DNA of 64,000 nucleotides. It comes from Muraenolepis orangiensis. Its lineage: Eukaryota; Chordata; Actinopteri; Gadiformes; Muraenolepididae. Made by a program: the position numbers and the translations under genes. Where the stretch lies: NCBI GenBank assembly GCA_027704905.1, contig CM051005.1:18820152-18884151 (forward strand), given 5' to 3'. Under the pieces are notes generated by a model, which was not told where the DNA came from, did no database searches, and saw nothing but the letters and a program-made list of their open reading frames with translations. The first letter of the stretch is position 1, and each line of letters begins with the position of its first letter. Below are positions 1 to 11,157 of this stretch, piece after piece.

Positions 1-244
1 TGTAAGTATACTCACCACACTCCATTCCATATAGTTACAAAATCCGAATTCACTGTTGAGAGAGACGTTTTTCCTTAAATGGAGTTGAGCGATGTTTTTA
101 TCTCCAATGAAGGTCCAACGTAGAACCAATGACCACGGAGAATGACAATCAGGGACATACAGACCGAGCTGCGGTCCTATACTTCCCCCAATCACCCTTA
201 AATGTGTTGTTTTGTTCTGTCTCTCTCTGTTGTATTTGTGACAG

Positions 245-3200
245 GTGAGGAGATAGCCAGGCCCAGACGGTCCACGCCCACACCCAGCCCTGCTCCTGAC
301 ACCCCTATGTGAGACGTTCTTTAGTGGGCCTTATACACCTTGTGGTCTTGTGGTTCCGTCATGGAGTTTTATCCGGGATCCATCTTGGGGTTCCATCTTG
401 AGGTTCCATCCTAGTTCCATCTTGGGGTTCCATCTTGAGGTTCGATGTTGGGGTTCCATCTTGGGGTTCCATCTTGGTTCCAATCTTGGGGTTCCATCTT
501 GGGGTTCCATCTTGGTTCCATCTTGGACCTCAACCTCAACCTCAACCTGGAGTGGGGAGGAATACAAAATGAAAACCATGTGTGTAATTAGTGATGTTTT
601 TCTGAAAATGTAACGTATTAATCTACGCATTTCACTCCAGTGACAGACTACCCCAGAACCTTCCAACCTTCTTTGGGCTTCCTCCGGAGTCAGGCTACGC
701 CACCTATGACGGTCAGTAACACAAACACACTGTACACGATGCAAAGTACATACTCATGACTCAGTAGCTCATGGCTGACTCGGAAGTGACTTGCTTCCAT
801 GTTCCATTCACCAGCTGGGTTTTTGATTCCCGAGGGCAGGATAGGCTTGTTGTTGTGACTGTATGTATCTAAAATACATACATTCGCTGTAAATTGCTTT
901 GGATAGGAGCTGGGGTAGAAACGCACAGTTGTACTATAGGTGACCTGAAAGGGAAAGGGTCCTTGCTCGGGTCCAAGAACCTTGACCCAATCCACGAGGC
1001 GACTGAAAAAGCGGTTATCCAATCAGCGCCAAGGTATGTTGCTCTGTGTGATCGGGGGGAAAATCAAACAAAATCCGTCCACGATTTTCCCCATGGAAAA
1101 TCGTGCATCGAGGCAGCACAGTCAGACTAAAGATGTAGATTGAGCGTAGGTGGACACTGTCTGTCTGATATGAGGCCAGAAGGGTGGTCTCTGTTTGGTT
1201 CAGCGAGGAGGTCACTGACGTGTTTGTCCCGGTGTGTTTTGACACAGTGGTGCCGGCGGACACATGGGGGGAATCATCCAGGGCCCAGCCTGAGACCTCC
1301 TTCAGCAGGGGGTTCCCCATGGGAGGTGAGCCATCTCAGACCCTCTGGTGTCATGGTGGTGTATGTTGTGTTAGTGCTGCTTTAACCTCCAAACTGTGTT
1401 CCAGCTCCTCCCCCGCTTCCGCCAAAAAACATTCCAACCACGAGTCAATATGGCTACCCGTCAGACCCCTCTGGTAAAATCTTTTTATTTTACTAAATCA
1501 TTTCACCACATTTTTAATTTGGTAAAATAATAGTTTTTAATTGTATTTCTTACTTAGTACTTGTCGTGACAGGTTTTTTTTCTCGCTATTTTCGCTCACA
1601 GTTGACCTACCAATAGGAGGAGGGGCTTCCCGAAGCTCCGCCCCCATCTACCTAAACATCGAATCACCCGTCCCCTTCCAAGACTCCCCTGACGAGGTGT
1701 TTGGCCCTGGCGACAGCCCCCAGCTGAGCGACGAGGCCACGGCCTCCCTCCGATGGGTGACCTTCAGCAGCGAGAGACCTCCACCTCCGGACGAACCCGC
1801 GCCTCCCCCGCCTCCCCCGGAGTCCCCTCCCCCAGACACGCCCTCCACCCCCTCCACCCCCTCCACCCCCTGCCTCACCCCCTGCCTCTCGCCCGGCCCG
1901 CCCCCAAACGAGCCACCTCCTTCACCGCCGCCCTTCTCCTCCCCCCAGTCTCCCCAGTCGCTTCGAGCCTTCTCCCCTCAGACACCTCCCCCTTTCTCCC
2001 ATCAATCGCCTCCCATTTTCTCCCGTCAATCGCCTCCCACTTTCTCCCCTAAGTCACCTCCTCTTTTCTCCCGTCAATCGCCTCCCACTTTCTCCCCTAA
2101 GTCACCTCCCCTTTTCTCCCGTCAATCGCCTCCCACTTTCTCCCCTAAGTCACCTCCCCTTTTCTCCCGTCAATCACCTCCCACTTTCTCCCCTAAGTCA
2201 CCTCCCCTTTTTGCCCGTCAGACGCCACCCCCTTTCTCTCGTCAGTCGCCTCCCCCTTTTTCCCGTCAGACGCCTCCCCCTTTCTCTCGTCCTTCGCCTC
2301 TCCCTTTCTCCCCCAAGTCCCCTCCCCTTTTCTCCGCCGCGTCCCCTCCCCCTTTCTCTCCCCCCGACTCGCCCCCCTCCATCGTGCTGGGGCCTCCCCC
2401 GGACGAGCCCGCGCCTCCCCTCCCGCCAGACTTCTCCCCCGCCGACCTCCTCCCGCCCCCGGTGGCGGCCAGCCCGGACGGGGAGGAGGAGGCGGCGTTC
2501 GACGAGGAGGTGCGGGCGCTGGCGCGGTACTCCTTCTCCTACTCCTCCTCCTCTCCGCCCGCCCCCACCAGCCCCGTCCCGCCGCTGCCGGCCGAGCGAT
2601 GGTCGCCGTGGCGGCCGGGGGTCCCGTCTCCGCTGATCCTTGGCGGTGGCGGGAAGAGGACACCCGATGGGGCCTCCCAGAGGGAGGAGCCACCGGACGC
2701 CGCGGGGACTCCCCGGGAGATGACGCCCAGCTTCAGAGGCACGCCGCCGCCGCTCCCACCCACCACCTATCGGTCCATCATGTCTTCCCCGGGACCCTTC
2801 TCTGGAAGCAGTGAGTGTGGTTTACGAGGCCTAATGACTTCTACCTTCAACCATTCACACTTACTGATCAGCTTCAGTTTCAGTTTTTATTACCTTCGCC
2901 ACCGAAGATGGGGGGAAGGTATGTTTTCGCCCCTGTTTGTTTCTTTGTTTCTTTGTGTGCTTGCGAGATAACTCAAAAAGTTATGACGCGGAATTTGATC
3001 AAAGTCGGTAGTTCCATTATTTATGGAAGGAACAGTAGATTGTATTTCGGTGGAGATCGAGAATCCCAGATCGGGATCCGGGGGACTTTTTTGGTGTGGC
3101 AGGAGGTATGTGCTCTACTGAGGACCCTCTGGTTAACTTTCAGTTTCCATTTCCGTTTCACATTAAATACAAACATTTCTAAACCAAAAAACGTGCCGAA

Positions 3201-4678
3201 AAAAGGGTGACCATGTTTATTGGAAATCTTTTTATTTCAATTCAGATTTTCTGTGCCTTCCCTCCTCAATGTTGCTTCAATTACAAGTAGATTCCTGAAC
3301 TGATTTTGGGGGAGTTTAGTCACATAATAGCGGTAACTGGGCTCACTTCACACACTTCCTAATGCCGGTCTGTTATCGGACTAACTGCCAATACGTTTTT
3401 TTTGGCGAAACAGTCGATGCCTCAAATGAAGTGGGTTGCAGCTTCCTCACGGTGATGAAAGTTGTGGAGTTAAAGCGAGTGAGTCAGAGTCACCGGCAGC
3501 TGTGGTTTTCTAAACTGGACTGATTAAATAGTAATCAATTGTTCCATGACATACCTCAAATATGAACTCAATATCTGAATAGTTAACTGAATATACTGTC
3601 AATATTATTATTATTATATGCTTTCTGAGCCACGTGTTCATGTTCTTAGGTCTATATTCAATTTACCTGGGATCCAGCAGTCCTACTGTTTTATAGCAGA
3701 AGAGTTACTTCTTGTTTCCTGTTTCATTACAGAGATGTTAGACCGAAGAAAACGAATTTGCGCCAGTGAAAGAAGCTTTCAGAAGGGGATTTTAATAAGT
3801 GTATTTATACAGTAGCCCTTTTAAACTTTTTTACAGTTTACCACTGCCCACCAAGTTTGTGTTGGCAAATCACGCCCCTTGATTTAAATATATTATATTA
3901 TCAGTTTTTACTGAAGTTCCTATTGATACTTATTGTTCTCATATGTTATTCTAACGACTGGTCTGTCTGTGTGCGTGTGTGCTCAAGGCCCGTCTTCTCG
4001 GCCCGCTACTCCTCATTCAGCAGGGAGTGCTGCACCTCCTCCTCCACCTCCACCTCGACCCTCCTCACGACCAAAGCTGCCTCCTGGGAAGCCCATCGCG
4101 GACCTGGTGAGGAGCTCCCCTCCTCCCACTCCTCTCCCCCCTCTTCTCTCCCTCCTCTCCTCTCCTCTCCTCTCCCCCTCTGCTCTCTGCTCCTATCTCC
4201 TCTCCCTCTCTCCTTTCCCTCCTCTCCTCTCCTCTCCTCTCCTCTCCTCTCCTCTCCTCTCCTCTCCTCTCCTCTCCTCTCCTCTCCTCTCCTCTCCTCT
4301 CCTCTCCTCTCCTCTCCTCTCCTCCTTCCTTCCTATTGCACATACGATTTTCACTCACTGCTTTATACTTGTGTAAACTGTGAAGTGACAATAAACTTGA
4401 CTTGATTTGACTTGACCTTCCTTTTTTCCTTCCTTCCTTATTTCTCTGATCTTCATGCGTTGCCTCATTGGTTCATTCTATTCTTTGTTTTTCTGTCTTA
4501 CCTCTTTTTGTTCCTGATATTGACACACATTTTTTGTTATTTTTTGCCTAGGCTAGTATCTAGTGTAAAGTCCCACCGTTACACTGTGAGCTTCGCAGTA
4601 ATCAGCTTGTGTGAACCTTTTGTGTGGGTTTTTAAACCTAGTTCTGTCTAGTTTGATCTAGTTCTGACTCATTACCGT

Positions 4679-4721
<43 letters not shown>

Positions 4722-5521
4722 TCCCCTGTGATGTCCCTCATCAGGCACGGCCCTTCAGTCCGCCGGTGGCGAGCAGCCCCCCGCCCTTCGCCCCCCTGGC
4801 CCGGGCCGAGAGCTCCTCCTCCATCTCCTCCATCACCTCCCTGAGCGCCGCTTCCACCCCCACCCTCGGGAGGGACCTCATTTCCAACACAGGTACTGAC
4901 ATACACACACTCGTCAGAGCCGGACTGAACTGCTAGACCCCTGCTAGACTGGATAAATGTACAAATGTGTGGAACTTCCATCCACTGCGGACTACTCTGA
5001 ACACGGCGGAGTGGAGCCCCGTTGTCGTCAGAAAACGTTGTTACCTCCGCCACAGAAGATGGGGCAGAGGTTAATGTTTTCGCCCCTGTGTGTTTGTCTC
5101 TTCTGTCGTTCTGTCTGTTCGTCTGATTACTCCAAACGTTATGTATGGAATTGGTTATGTACGGAACTTATGGGCCAAGGAACACTTTGATTTGAACTGA
5201 ATCAGGATCCAGGGGACTTTTTGGTGTGGCGGAGGTTTGCGCTTTACTGAGTGCTATCTACTTTCGTATTTATCCGTCGCGGTGTGGGGCGTGGCCTCCG
5301 TCTCAGCCGTTGCTCTGGCGGCTCTTAAGACGGCAGCCAGTTGTGAGCGACCACACATTCGCACCACCATCGGTCAATCACTTAGACAACGACTCCTCAT
5401 CCCAGACTACCTGATCACTTGTCCCACCCCCCCCCCCCCCCCCCCCATGTCTCATGTTACTCAAATTGCGTTGTGCGTAGTTACTACAAATACAAAATAT
5501 ACTGTATGTTGACCAGCTATG

Positions 5522-5567
<46 letters not shown>

Positions 5568-8378
5568 TGTGTGTGTTCCTTTCTTCTTCCTCCTCCTCCT
5601 TCTTCTTCTTGTTCTTCTTGTCTCTCATTTGTTTTCTCTCCTTTCCGATCCTCTGTTCCTGTCTCGGCTTCTGGCCAATCAGAGCGCCGCCAGCCGCTCG
5701 TGTGGTTTGACAATGGCAGATTTTATTTAGCCTTTGAAGGTGAGCTGAGCCGACGTAACGCTAGCTAGCAGCCAGCAGCTAGCATCTAGCAGCCAGCAGC
5801 TAGCATTTAGCAGCTAGCGGTGTGTGGACTGAATGTGTTGTGCGTATCCCTGCTGTTCCCACCAAAACCCCACCTTCACACCTTGCGTTTCTAGAGTCTA
5901 TAATCTAGAAAATGTTGAGTTTGTTTTGCTTCTCGCAACTTTTGAGTGTCCACAGTCTGAAATGCCTGGCTAGTGGTCCAGTAAGCCATTCAGCTAAAAA
6001 AAGGTGTGTGTGTGTGTGTGTGTGTGTGTGACAGGCTCTTCCAGAGGTCCCAGTCCGCTCACCATGGGCTTCCAGGACACTCTTCCCGTGGCGGCCGCCT
6101 TCACAGAGACCATCAACGCCTACTTCAAAGGCGCCGACCCGAGCAAGTAGGCTAACATTCTCCCTTGCTAATGCGCTCCGATCATGTTCTCATGCTATCA
6201 TGCTCCGATGCTATCACGCTCTCATGCTAACATGCTCTGATGCTAACATGCGCTGATGCTAACATGCGCCGATAGCAGTGACGTGCGGTGAGGTTCGTGA
6301 CTGGGAAGGCACTGACTCTTTCTTAGTCAGATTTACAAATTTATGAATTCAACAGAGTAGCATCATTCAACTGGCTGCTTGCACATTGACTACTGGTTAT
6401 GTTTCATATCCCATATCAGCATTCTTTACACACACATAGGTAAGGTACATACAGGGGCGTTTGTAGGGTTTCTGGGGGCCCTTCGAAAATTAAAGAGCGA
6501 AATTCAAAAATCGAACATCATGAAGTCCAACTGGTGGGGGGAAATATAATGTGTCGTCCTCGGGGGCAGCTCGGGGCCCCAGGCAATTGCCTACTTTGCC
6601 TACAGAAGACCGGCATCGGTCTTCTGTAGGCAAAGTATTTATACAAAGTATTTTTTCAAAGTATTTATCACTTCCAGTTTTGATTGAAAGTCAAGTTTTG
6701 AGAAATGTTTTAGCTTATATATATAATAATATAATAATATAATAATATAATAATATAATAATTTTCCAGTCAGATATAAACGTACTGGTGCGGTGCACTT
6801 GACTTTCTTAGCTAGCATATTACCCACAATGCCCTTTGTCTGTAACACGCCCCCCAGGGAGGCAGAGCTACTGGCTGCCTCCCTTCCTGCTTTTTCACTG
6901 CGGCGTTATGTCGGATCAGCAAGACTAATATGTTATACACATAGGTGAAATACATGACCTTAGACTATGGAATGTGAGGACATATAATCAAAGTGTGTAC
7001 AGCCATTGGTGACATACAGAGAGATCAATGCGCTCAGCCCAGTTTGTAAGGGATTAATCGATCCGAGAGGAGGCTCAGCTCGTCACTCCTCCCTTCGCGT
7101 CTTTCCCCCGGATTTGAACAGGAAAATACACTAATTCAGCGATATTGACTATAAAAATGATTGGAATGATTGGAATCATACAAAAATTACCTTTCTATAA
7201 CAGATCAGTGGACAAATATTTACTGACCACACGTCACTGGCCGATAGTAACATGCTCTATTGCTACCGTGTTGATTCTCTGCTGCTAAGGGTAAGGCTTG
7301 GCCGCAGATCATCTAAGGATGTGGGCTAAGGATGTATGCACAGCCATCTGGATAATTTAACTAAATATAAACATTGTATATGAGACACAGGAAACAGGGT
7401 TCTGGTTGGGAATTAATTAAATGCTGACACGACTAGCAGTGAAGGAAACCTGATATTCTGTCCACTTAGAACACAGAGCTCTCTACCGCATTTCTCTACC
7501 ACATTACACACGCTGTTGTGTAACACTGTAAAGTGTTTTACCGTGAATTCAGGTCAAGGCTGCATACCATGGGGAAATCGAACCTGGTACCTTTCAGCTG
7601 GGAGTTAAACTCCCTACTCACTATGCTACACACCGATGCACTTCAAAGGAAATGTGGGTGTCACAACTGAAGTACCGGACAATATTTGAAGGGGTGCTGT
7701 TATACCACCAGGAAGTGAGCGGGATTAGCCATGACGGGCCGTTTCACAATTCTCAAGTTGTCCGTTATTTGGTGACATCACACGATGGGAGTGTCCACCC
7801 AGATATATGATGGATAGATCAGTATACCCGCCTACCCAGTGGACTGTACCAACTAGGTAGGCATATCTATCCATCATCATACATACACTCCCAGACACTG
7901 TCTACAAGTAACAGACAATTTTAGACAGTCCGAAATTTGCGAATCACTCTCACACTTGGTAGTTAAATAGGACCCTTTTAAGAATGAAGTGTTTTTAGAT
8001 GTAGTTTCCACGGCCCTGTGTCTCGTCCCAGGTGTGTAGTGAAGATCACCGGGGAGATTGTGCTGTCGTTCCCGGCGGGCATCACCAGGCACTTTGCCAG
8101 CCAGCCCACCCAGCCGGTTCTCTCCTTCAGCATCAGCAACTACCACCGGCTGGAGCAGGTCCTGCCAAACCCACAGCTCCTCTGCTGGTAGGAGGAGCAC
8201 TCTGCACCCAGATATTCATATTTATATTACACACACACACACACATACACACACTGTTGGAAACATACATACTTACACTGTTGTACACACACACACACAA
8301 TGTTAGAAACACACACACTAGACCTATACATACACACAGACACCCACAGACACACCACACACCACACACACACACACA

Positions 8379-8416
<38 letters not shown>

Positions 8417-11157
8417 GTCACCCACGACCTGAGTTGTCTTCCAACCCCCTGTGATACTTCAGTGATTCCACGACGGACATTGCGGAGAGCAAGGAATTCT
8501 GGGTAAACATGCAGAACCTGATGAGTCATCTGAAGAGGGTAGCGGAGCAGAAACCCCAAGCAACGTACTACAACGTAGACATGGTCAAGTACCAGGTCTG
8601 TCTCTCTGTTCTTCTATCTGTCTGTCTGTCTCTCTATCCTTCTGTCTGTCTGTCTGTCTACCTCCCTATCTCCCTACGATCAAATACCAGGTCTGTCTGT
8701 CTGTCTCTCTATCCTTCTATCTGTCTGTCTGTCTCCCTATCTCCCTACGATCAAATACCAGGTCTGTCTGTCTGTCTCTCTATCCTTCTATCTGTCTGTC
8801 TGTCTCTCTATCCTTCTATCTGTCTGTCTACCTCCCTATCTATATACGATCAAATACCAGGTCTGTCTGTTTGTCTGTCAATTCATCAGGTTGTCTGTTT
8901 GTCAACTTGTCGGCTTATAACCGATCAAATTGAGAGACTGTCTCTCAATTTGATCGGTTATAAGCCGACAAGTTTTTTTTCTGTATAAGCCGACAAATCT
9001 TTGTTCTGTCCATCTATCATTTCATGGATTTATCTGTCTGTCTATCTATGTATCGATCTATCTGTCCATCAACCATCCTCTGTCTGTGTCTGTCTGTCTG
9101 TCTGTATGTCTTTCTGCCTGTCTGTCTGTCTGTCTGTGCATGTTCTTCCGTGTGTTTCGGATACTGATATTTACAACACATTACAACATAATTCAGGTGG
9201 CGGCGGAGGGAATTCAGTCCACCCCCCTGAACCTGGCTCTGAGTTGGCGCAGCGACCCCGGCAGCACAGACCTGAGGATAGACTACAAGTACAACAGCCA
9301 GGCCATGGCCGCGCCCGCCCCCCTGCACAACATCCACTTCCTGGTGCCCATGGACGGGGGCGTGGCCACACTGCAAGCCATGATCCCGCCCGCCACCTGG
9401 TGAGGAGACCAACCGACGGAACGGAGACTAGAACAAACCCCCCCCCCTCCTTAACCGCTTCCCTTTTTTTTAATGACTGAAAGTAAATGTGTTAAAATCG
9501 GAATGATGAAATATACTATATGTGTAAATTAATATTGTTTGTGTTGTGTGGCTGGCAGGAACCACGAGCAACAGACAATACTATGGAAGATACCCAGTCT
9601 CTCTCAGCGGTCCGAAAATGGAGGTACAGTTCATTATTTTTTATTTTCTCTTATTTTATTTTCTAAATTATGAATACTATTGTTTTCTTGACATAAAATG
9701 TGATGTGTTATGAATGTCCTTTTGACCGGTCATTTGATCGTTCATTTGCTCCGTGATGTAATTCATCCGTTCATCCGTATACTGTATTCTAGCAGCTTCT
9801 GTCCTTTTTGCCCACAATACATGCACCGCAAAACTGTCCGAGTGTATCCGCAAAGTCTCTCCATTGACGTCCGTGAATTATCGATGAAGGCAAGCGCTCA
9901 AATGGCGAAGCACTTTAGTTTTATATTAACGTGTGAAATAGAGGGAAATAAAAAGGTCTCCAAACAACCTTTGAAACCTGCCTCTGCACGTCACATCTAT
10001 AATCGCTCTGTAAATACCATCCAAAGGACACATTATATCGAGCAGAAAAGTGGCTACAATAAACTTGTGTTTGTGTGTGTGTGTGTGTGTGTATGTGGTA
10101 AGAACCGGTAAGTCATCCATTTTGTCGCCATTCACCACCGCCAGCTCGTTGCTAGGCTCCCCTCTCTGGAAAGGAAGGGAACGTCCACCGCGTCGTCTAT
10201 TCGTCGGCGGCCGGTGTGCGACAGGTAGAGCCGCACGGTTTGCTCTCCACTAACGTCGTGATTCCGGGCAGGAGTAGGTGCTCTACTGGGCCGGTTCCAG
10301 TTGACGGGAGGCCCCAGTAAACCCTCCCAGCTCGCGGTCCAGTTCACCAGCGAGGGAAGCACGCTGTCGGGCTGCGACATCCAGCTGGTGGGGTCGGGCT
10401 ACAGGCTGTCCCTGGTCAAGAAGAGATTCGCTGCAGGTCAGTGTGCGATTGAACCAGACCACATGTATCTTTTTTTGGGTGATCTGATGATTGAAGTATG
10501 ATAAAGTAGCATTGGTTGCTTTTTGGCCACTAGGGGGCGGTATGTCAAGTCTAAACTGTATCAAAATCGAAATATGGAGGATTAAATCCTCTTTATTGGT
10601 CACATACATGTACATGCAGTGACATTTGTTCACTGTCATTTGGATTTAACTCATCCTAGTATTAGGAGCAATGGGCAGCTATTATATGTACATACAGTGC
10701 CCTGGGAGTAGTGTAGGGGTCTGGTGCCTTGCTCAAGGGAACCTCGGCAGTGTCCAGGTGTTTCGGGGACTTGAAACTGCAACCTTTCGATTCTCAATCC
10801 AAGTCCTAACTGACAGAGCTCCTGCCGCCCCACTGCTATACCGCACTTCCCTTATGTATCGCCTGACTAAGGCTAAGGCATGGAGCAAATGTTTATGTCT
10901 AAAAAAAGTTTGAAAGTCCCAGGACGGTTGTTGCTTATACAGGACCGAATGAGCAGAATAATATTGGTCTTTCTTTGAAGCAAGTCTAAGAGTATTCATA
11001 AAGAGACAATAAGCTAAACAATTAGTGGGCCCATATAAATCCTGCAAAATGTAAAAACACAGTTATTTTTAATCTTTGATATTCTCCACATTGACTCGAC
11101 ACTGACGGGCATCTTTTTTTCTGCTGCCCGGCAGGTAAATATTTGGCGGATAACTAG
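245..11157 (+). CDS. sgip1: SH3-containing GRB2-like interacting protein 1, 3' part (15 exons read)
   Basis: Endocytic adaptor of the FCHO/SGIP family that works at clathrin-coated pits, mainly in neurons in mammals. Exons read: 245-308, 641-711, 1248-1325, 1405-1473, 1602-2810, 3988-4106, 4745-4892, 5683-5739, 6035-6146, 8032-8187, 8463-8595, 9197-9399, 9559-9623, 10272-10436, 11135-11157. All junctions are GT-AG and the frame stays open to TAG at 11155. The first exons give a Pro/Ser/Thr-rich linker, including PPPLPPKN and PPPPPPPRP. The exons from about 6035 to the end encode the C-terminal mu-homology domain: DTLPVAAAFTETINAYFKG, then SFPAGITRHFA, EFWVNMQNLMSHLKRV, TPLNLALSWRSDPGSTDLRI and KKRFAAGKYLADN at the C-terminus. 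These match vertebrate SGIP1 better than FCHO1/2. The N-terminal membrane-binding exons lie upstream of the window. A short exon between 2810 and 3988 could have been missed. Confidence 0.96.
350..540. repeat. Minisatellite in a sgip1 intron
   Basis: Tandem units of roughly 16 bp based on GGTTCCATCTTGGG, with variable copies. Open frames across it on both strands are repeat artefacts. Confidence 0.85.
1602..2810 (+). other. sgip1: Large Pro-rich exon of sgip1 with an in-frame 48-bp tandem array
   Basis: This single exon of 1209 nt encodes about 400 residues dominated by Pro and Ser, with runs such as PPPPPPESPPP. From about 1975 to 2340 it contains a 16-residue unit resembling FSRQSPPTFSPKSPPL. 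There are about four near-perfect copies (roughly 2013-2204) flanked by degenerate copies. The frame is kept throughout and the exon splices in phase to both neighbours, so the array is coding. In the family this linker region recruits SH3 and EH partners; the unit itself is unknown to me. Confidence 0.85.
2891..3132 (+). mobile_element. MITE-like element, copy 1
   Basis: Begins TTACCTTCGCC, has an internal block TTTTCGCCCCTGT and AACTCAAAAAGTTATG, and ends near GGAGGTATGTGCTCTACTGA. The same architecture recurs four more times in this window. No coding capacity; it lies in a sgip1 intron. Confidence 0.65.
4136..4325. repeat. (CCTCT)n pentanucleotide microsatellite
   Basis: Almost uninterrupted 5-bp repeat from about 4215 to 4322, preceded by a degenerate pyrimidine tract that starts about 30 nt after the sgip1 splice donor at 4107. 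Confidence 0.95.
4345..4406 (+). mobile_element. Solo LINE 3' tail (family A, L2-like)
   Basis: A fragment ending in GTGACAATAAACTTGACTTG plus degenerate TTGAC copies. The same tail closes the LINE at 26282-28137 (opposite strand) and occurs again at 35135-35203. Extreme 5' truncation of this kind is typical of target-primed reverse transcription. Confidence 0.75.
5040..5260 (+). mobile_element. MITE-like element, copy 2
   Basis: Starts TTACCTCCGCC and ends with GGCGGAGGTTTGCGCTTTACTGAGTG. The terminal ACCTCCGCC and GGCGGAGGT form a short inverted repeat. It carries the same internal block as copy 1 and has no reading frame of its own. Confidence 0.7.
5520..5568. repeat. (ATC)n microsatellite
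   Basis: About 15 trinucleotide units in a sgip1 intron, followed by a CTT/CCT-rich tract that supplies the pyrimidine stretch before the acceptor at 5682. Confidence 0.9.
5755..5822. repeat. AGCTAGC-rich short tandem array
   Basis: Overlapping copies of CAGCAGCTAGCATCTAG just after the donor at 5740. The unit is itself largely self-complementary (GCTAGC). Confidence 0.75.
6594..6635. repeat. Perfect inverted repeat, 19-bp arms
   Basis: Arms 6594-6612 and 6617-6635 are exact reverse complements separated by 4 nt. It lies in the long sgip1 intron between 6146 and 8032. Confidence 0.9.
7795..7880. repeat. Imperfect palindromic element
   Basis: The ends ATGATGGATAGAT and ATCTATCCATCAT are reverse complements, with inner GCCTACC and GGTAGGC also pairing. 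The centre TGGACTGTACCAACT recurs in reverse near 42645-42662, so this is probably a remnant of a small dispersed transposon. Confidence 0.5.
8226..8414. repeat. (CA)n-rich microsatellite
   Basis: Interrupted CA repeat between the sgip1 exons at 8187 and 8463. Cys/Val or His/Thr frames across it are artefacts. Confidence 0.95.
8596..8880. repeat. TCTG/CTAT array containing copies of the upstream splice-donor segment
   Basis: Complex repeat of roughly 68-100 bp units just after the sgip1 donor at 8596. Each unit contains TCAAATACCAGGTCTGTCTG, centred on exon-like ends at 8690, 8761 and 8860. This matches the true exon end TCAAGTACCAG|GTCTGTCT with one A/G change. Confidence 0.85.
8905..8973. 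repeat. Perfect inverted repeat, 33-bp arms
   Basis: Arms 8905-8937 and 8941-8973 are exact reverse complements with a 3-nt spacer. A further partial copy, TATAAGCCGACAA, follows at about 8984. It lies in a sgip1 intron. Confidence 0.95.
10567..10840 (-). mobile_element. tRNA-derived SINE, copy in a sgip1 intron
   Basis: On the minus strand it reads GGGGCGGCAGGAGCT at the head, then CCTTGAGCAAGGCACCAGAC, ACTGCTCCTAATACTAGGA and a 3' end AATAAAGAGGAT. The same family occurs at 22078, 30479, 56328 and 59933. The tRNA-like head has lost a clear B box. Confidence 0.75.

Noticed and set aside
2193..2693. 166-codon minus-strand frame and a plus-strand second frame over the sgip1 Pro-rich exon
   Set aside because: Shadows caused by the GC-rich repetitive coding exon. 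The true frame continues in phase across both splice junctions.
3857..4405. 182-codon frame
   Set aside because: Overlaps a real sgip1 exon in another frame and then runs through the CCTCT microsatellite and a LINE tail.
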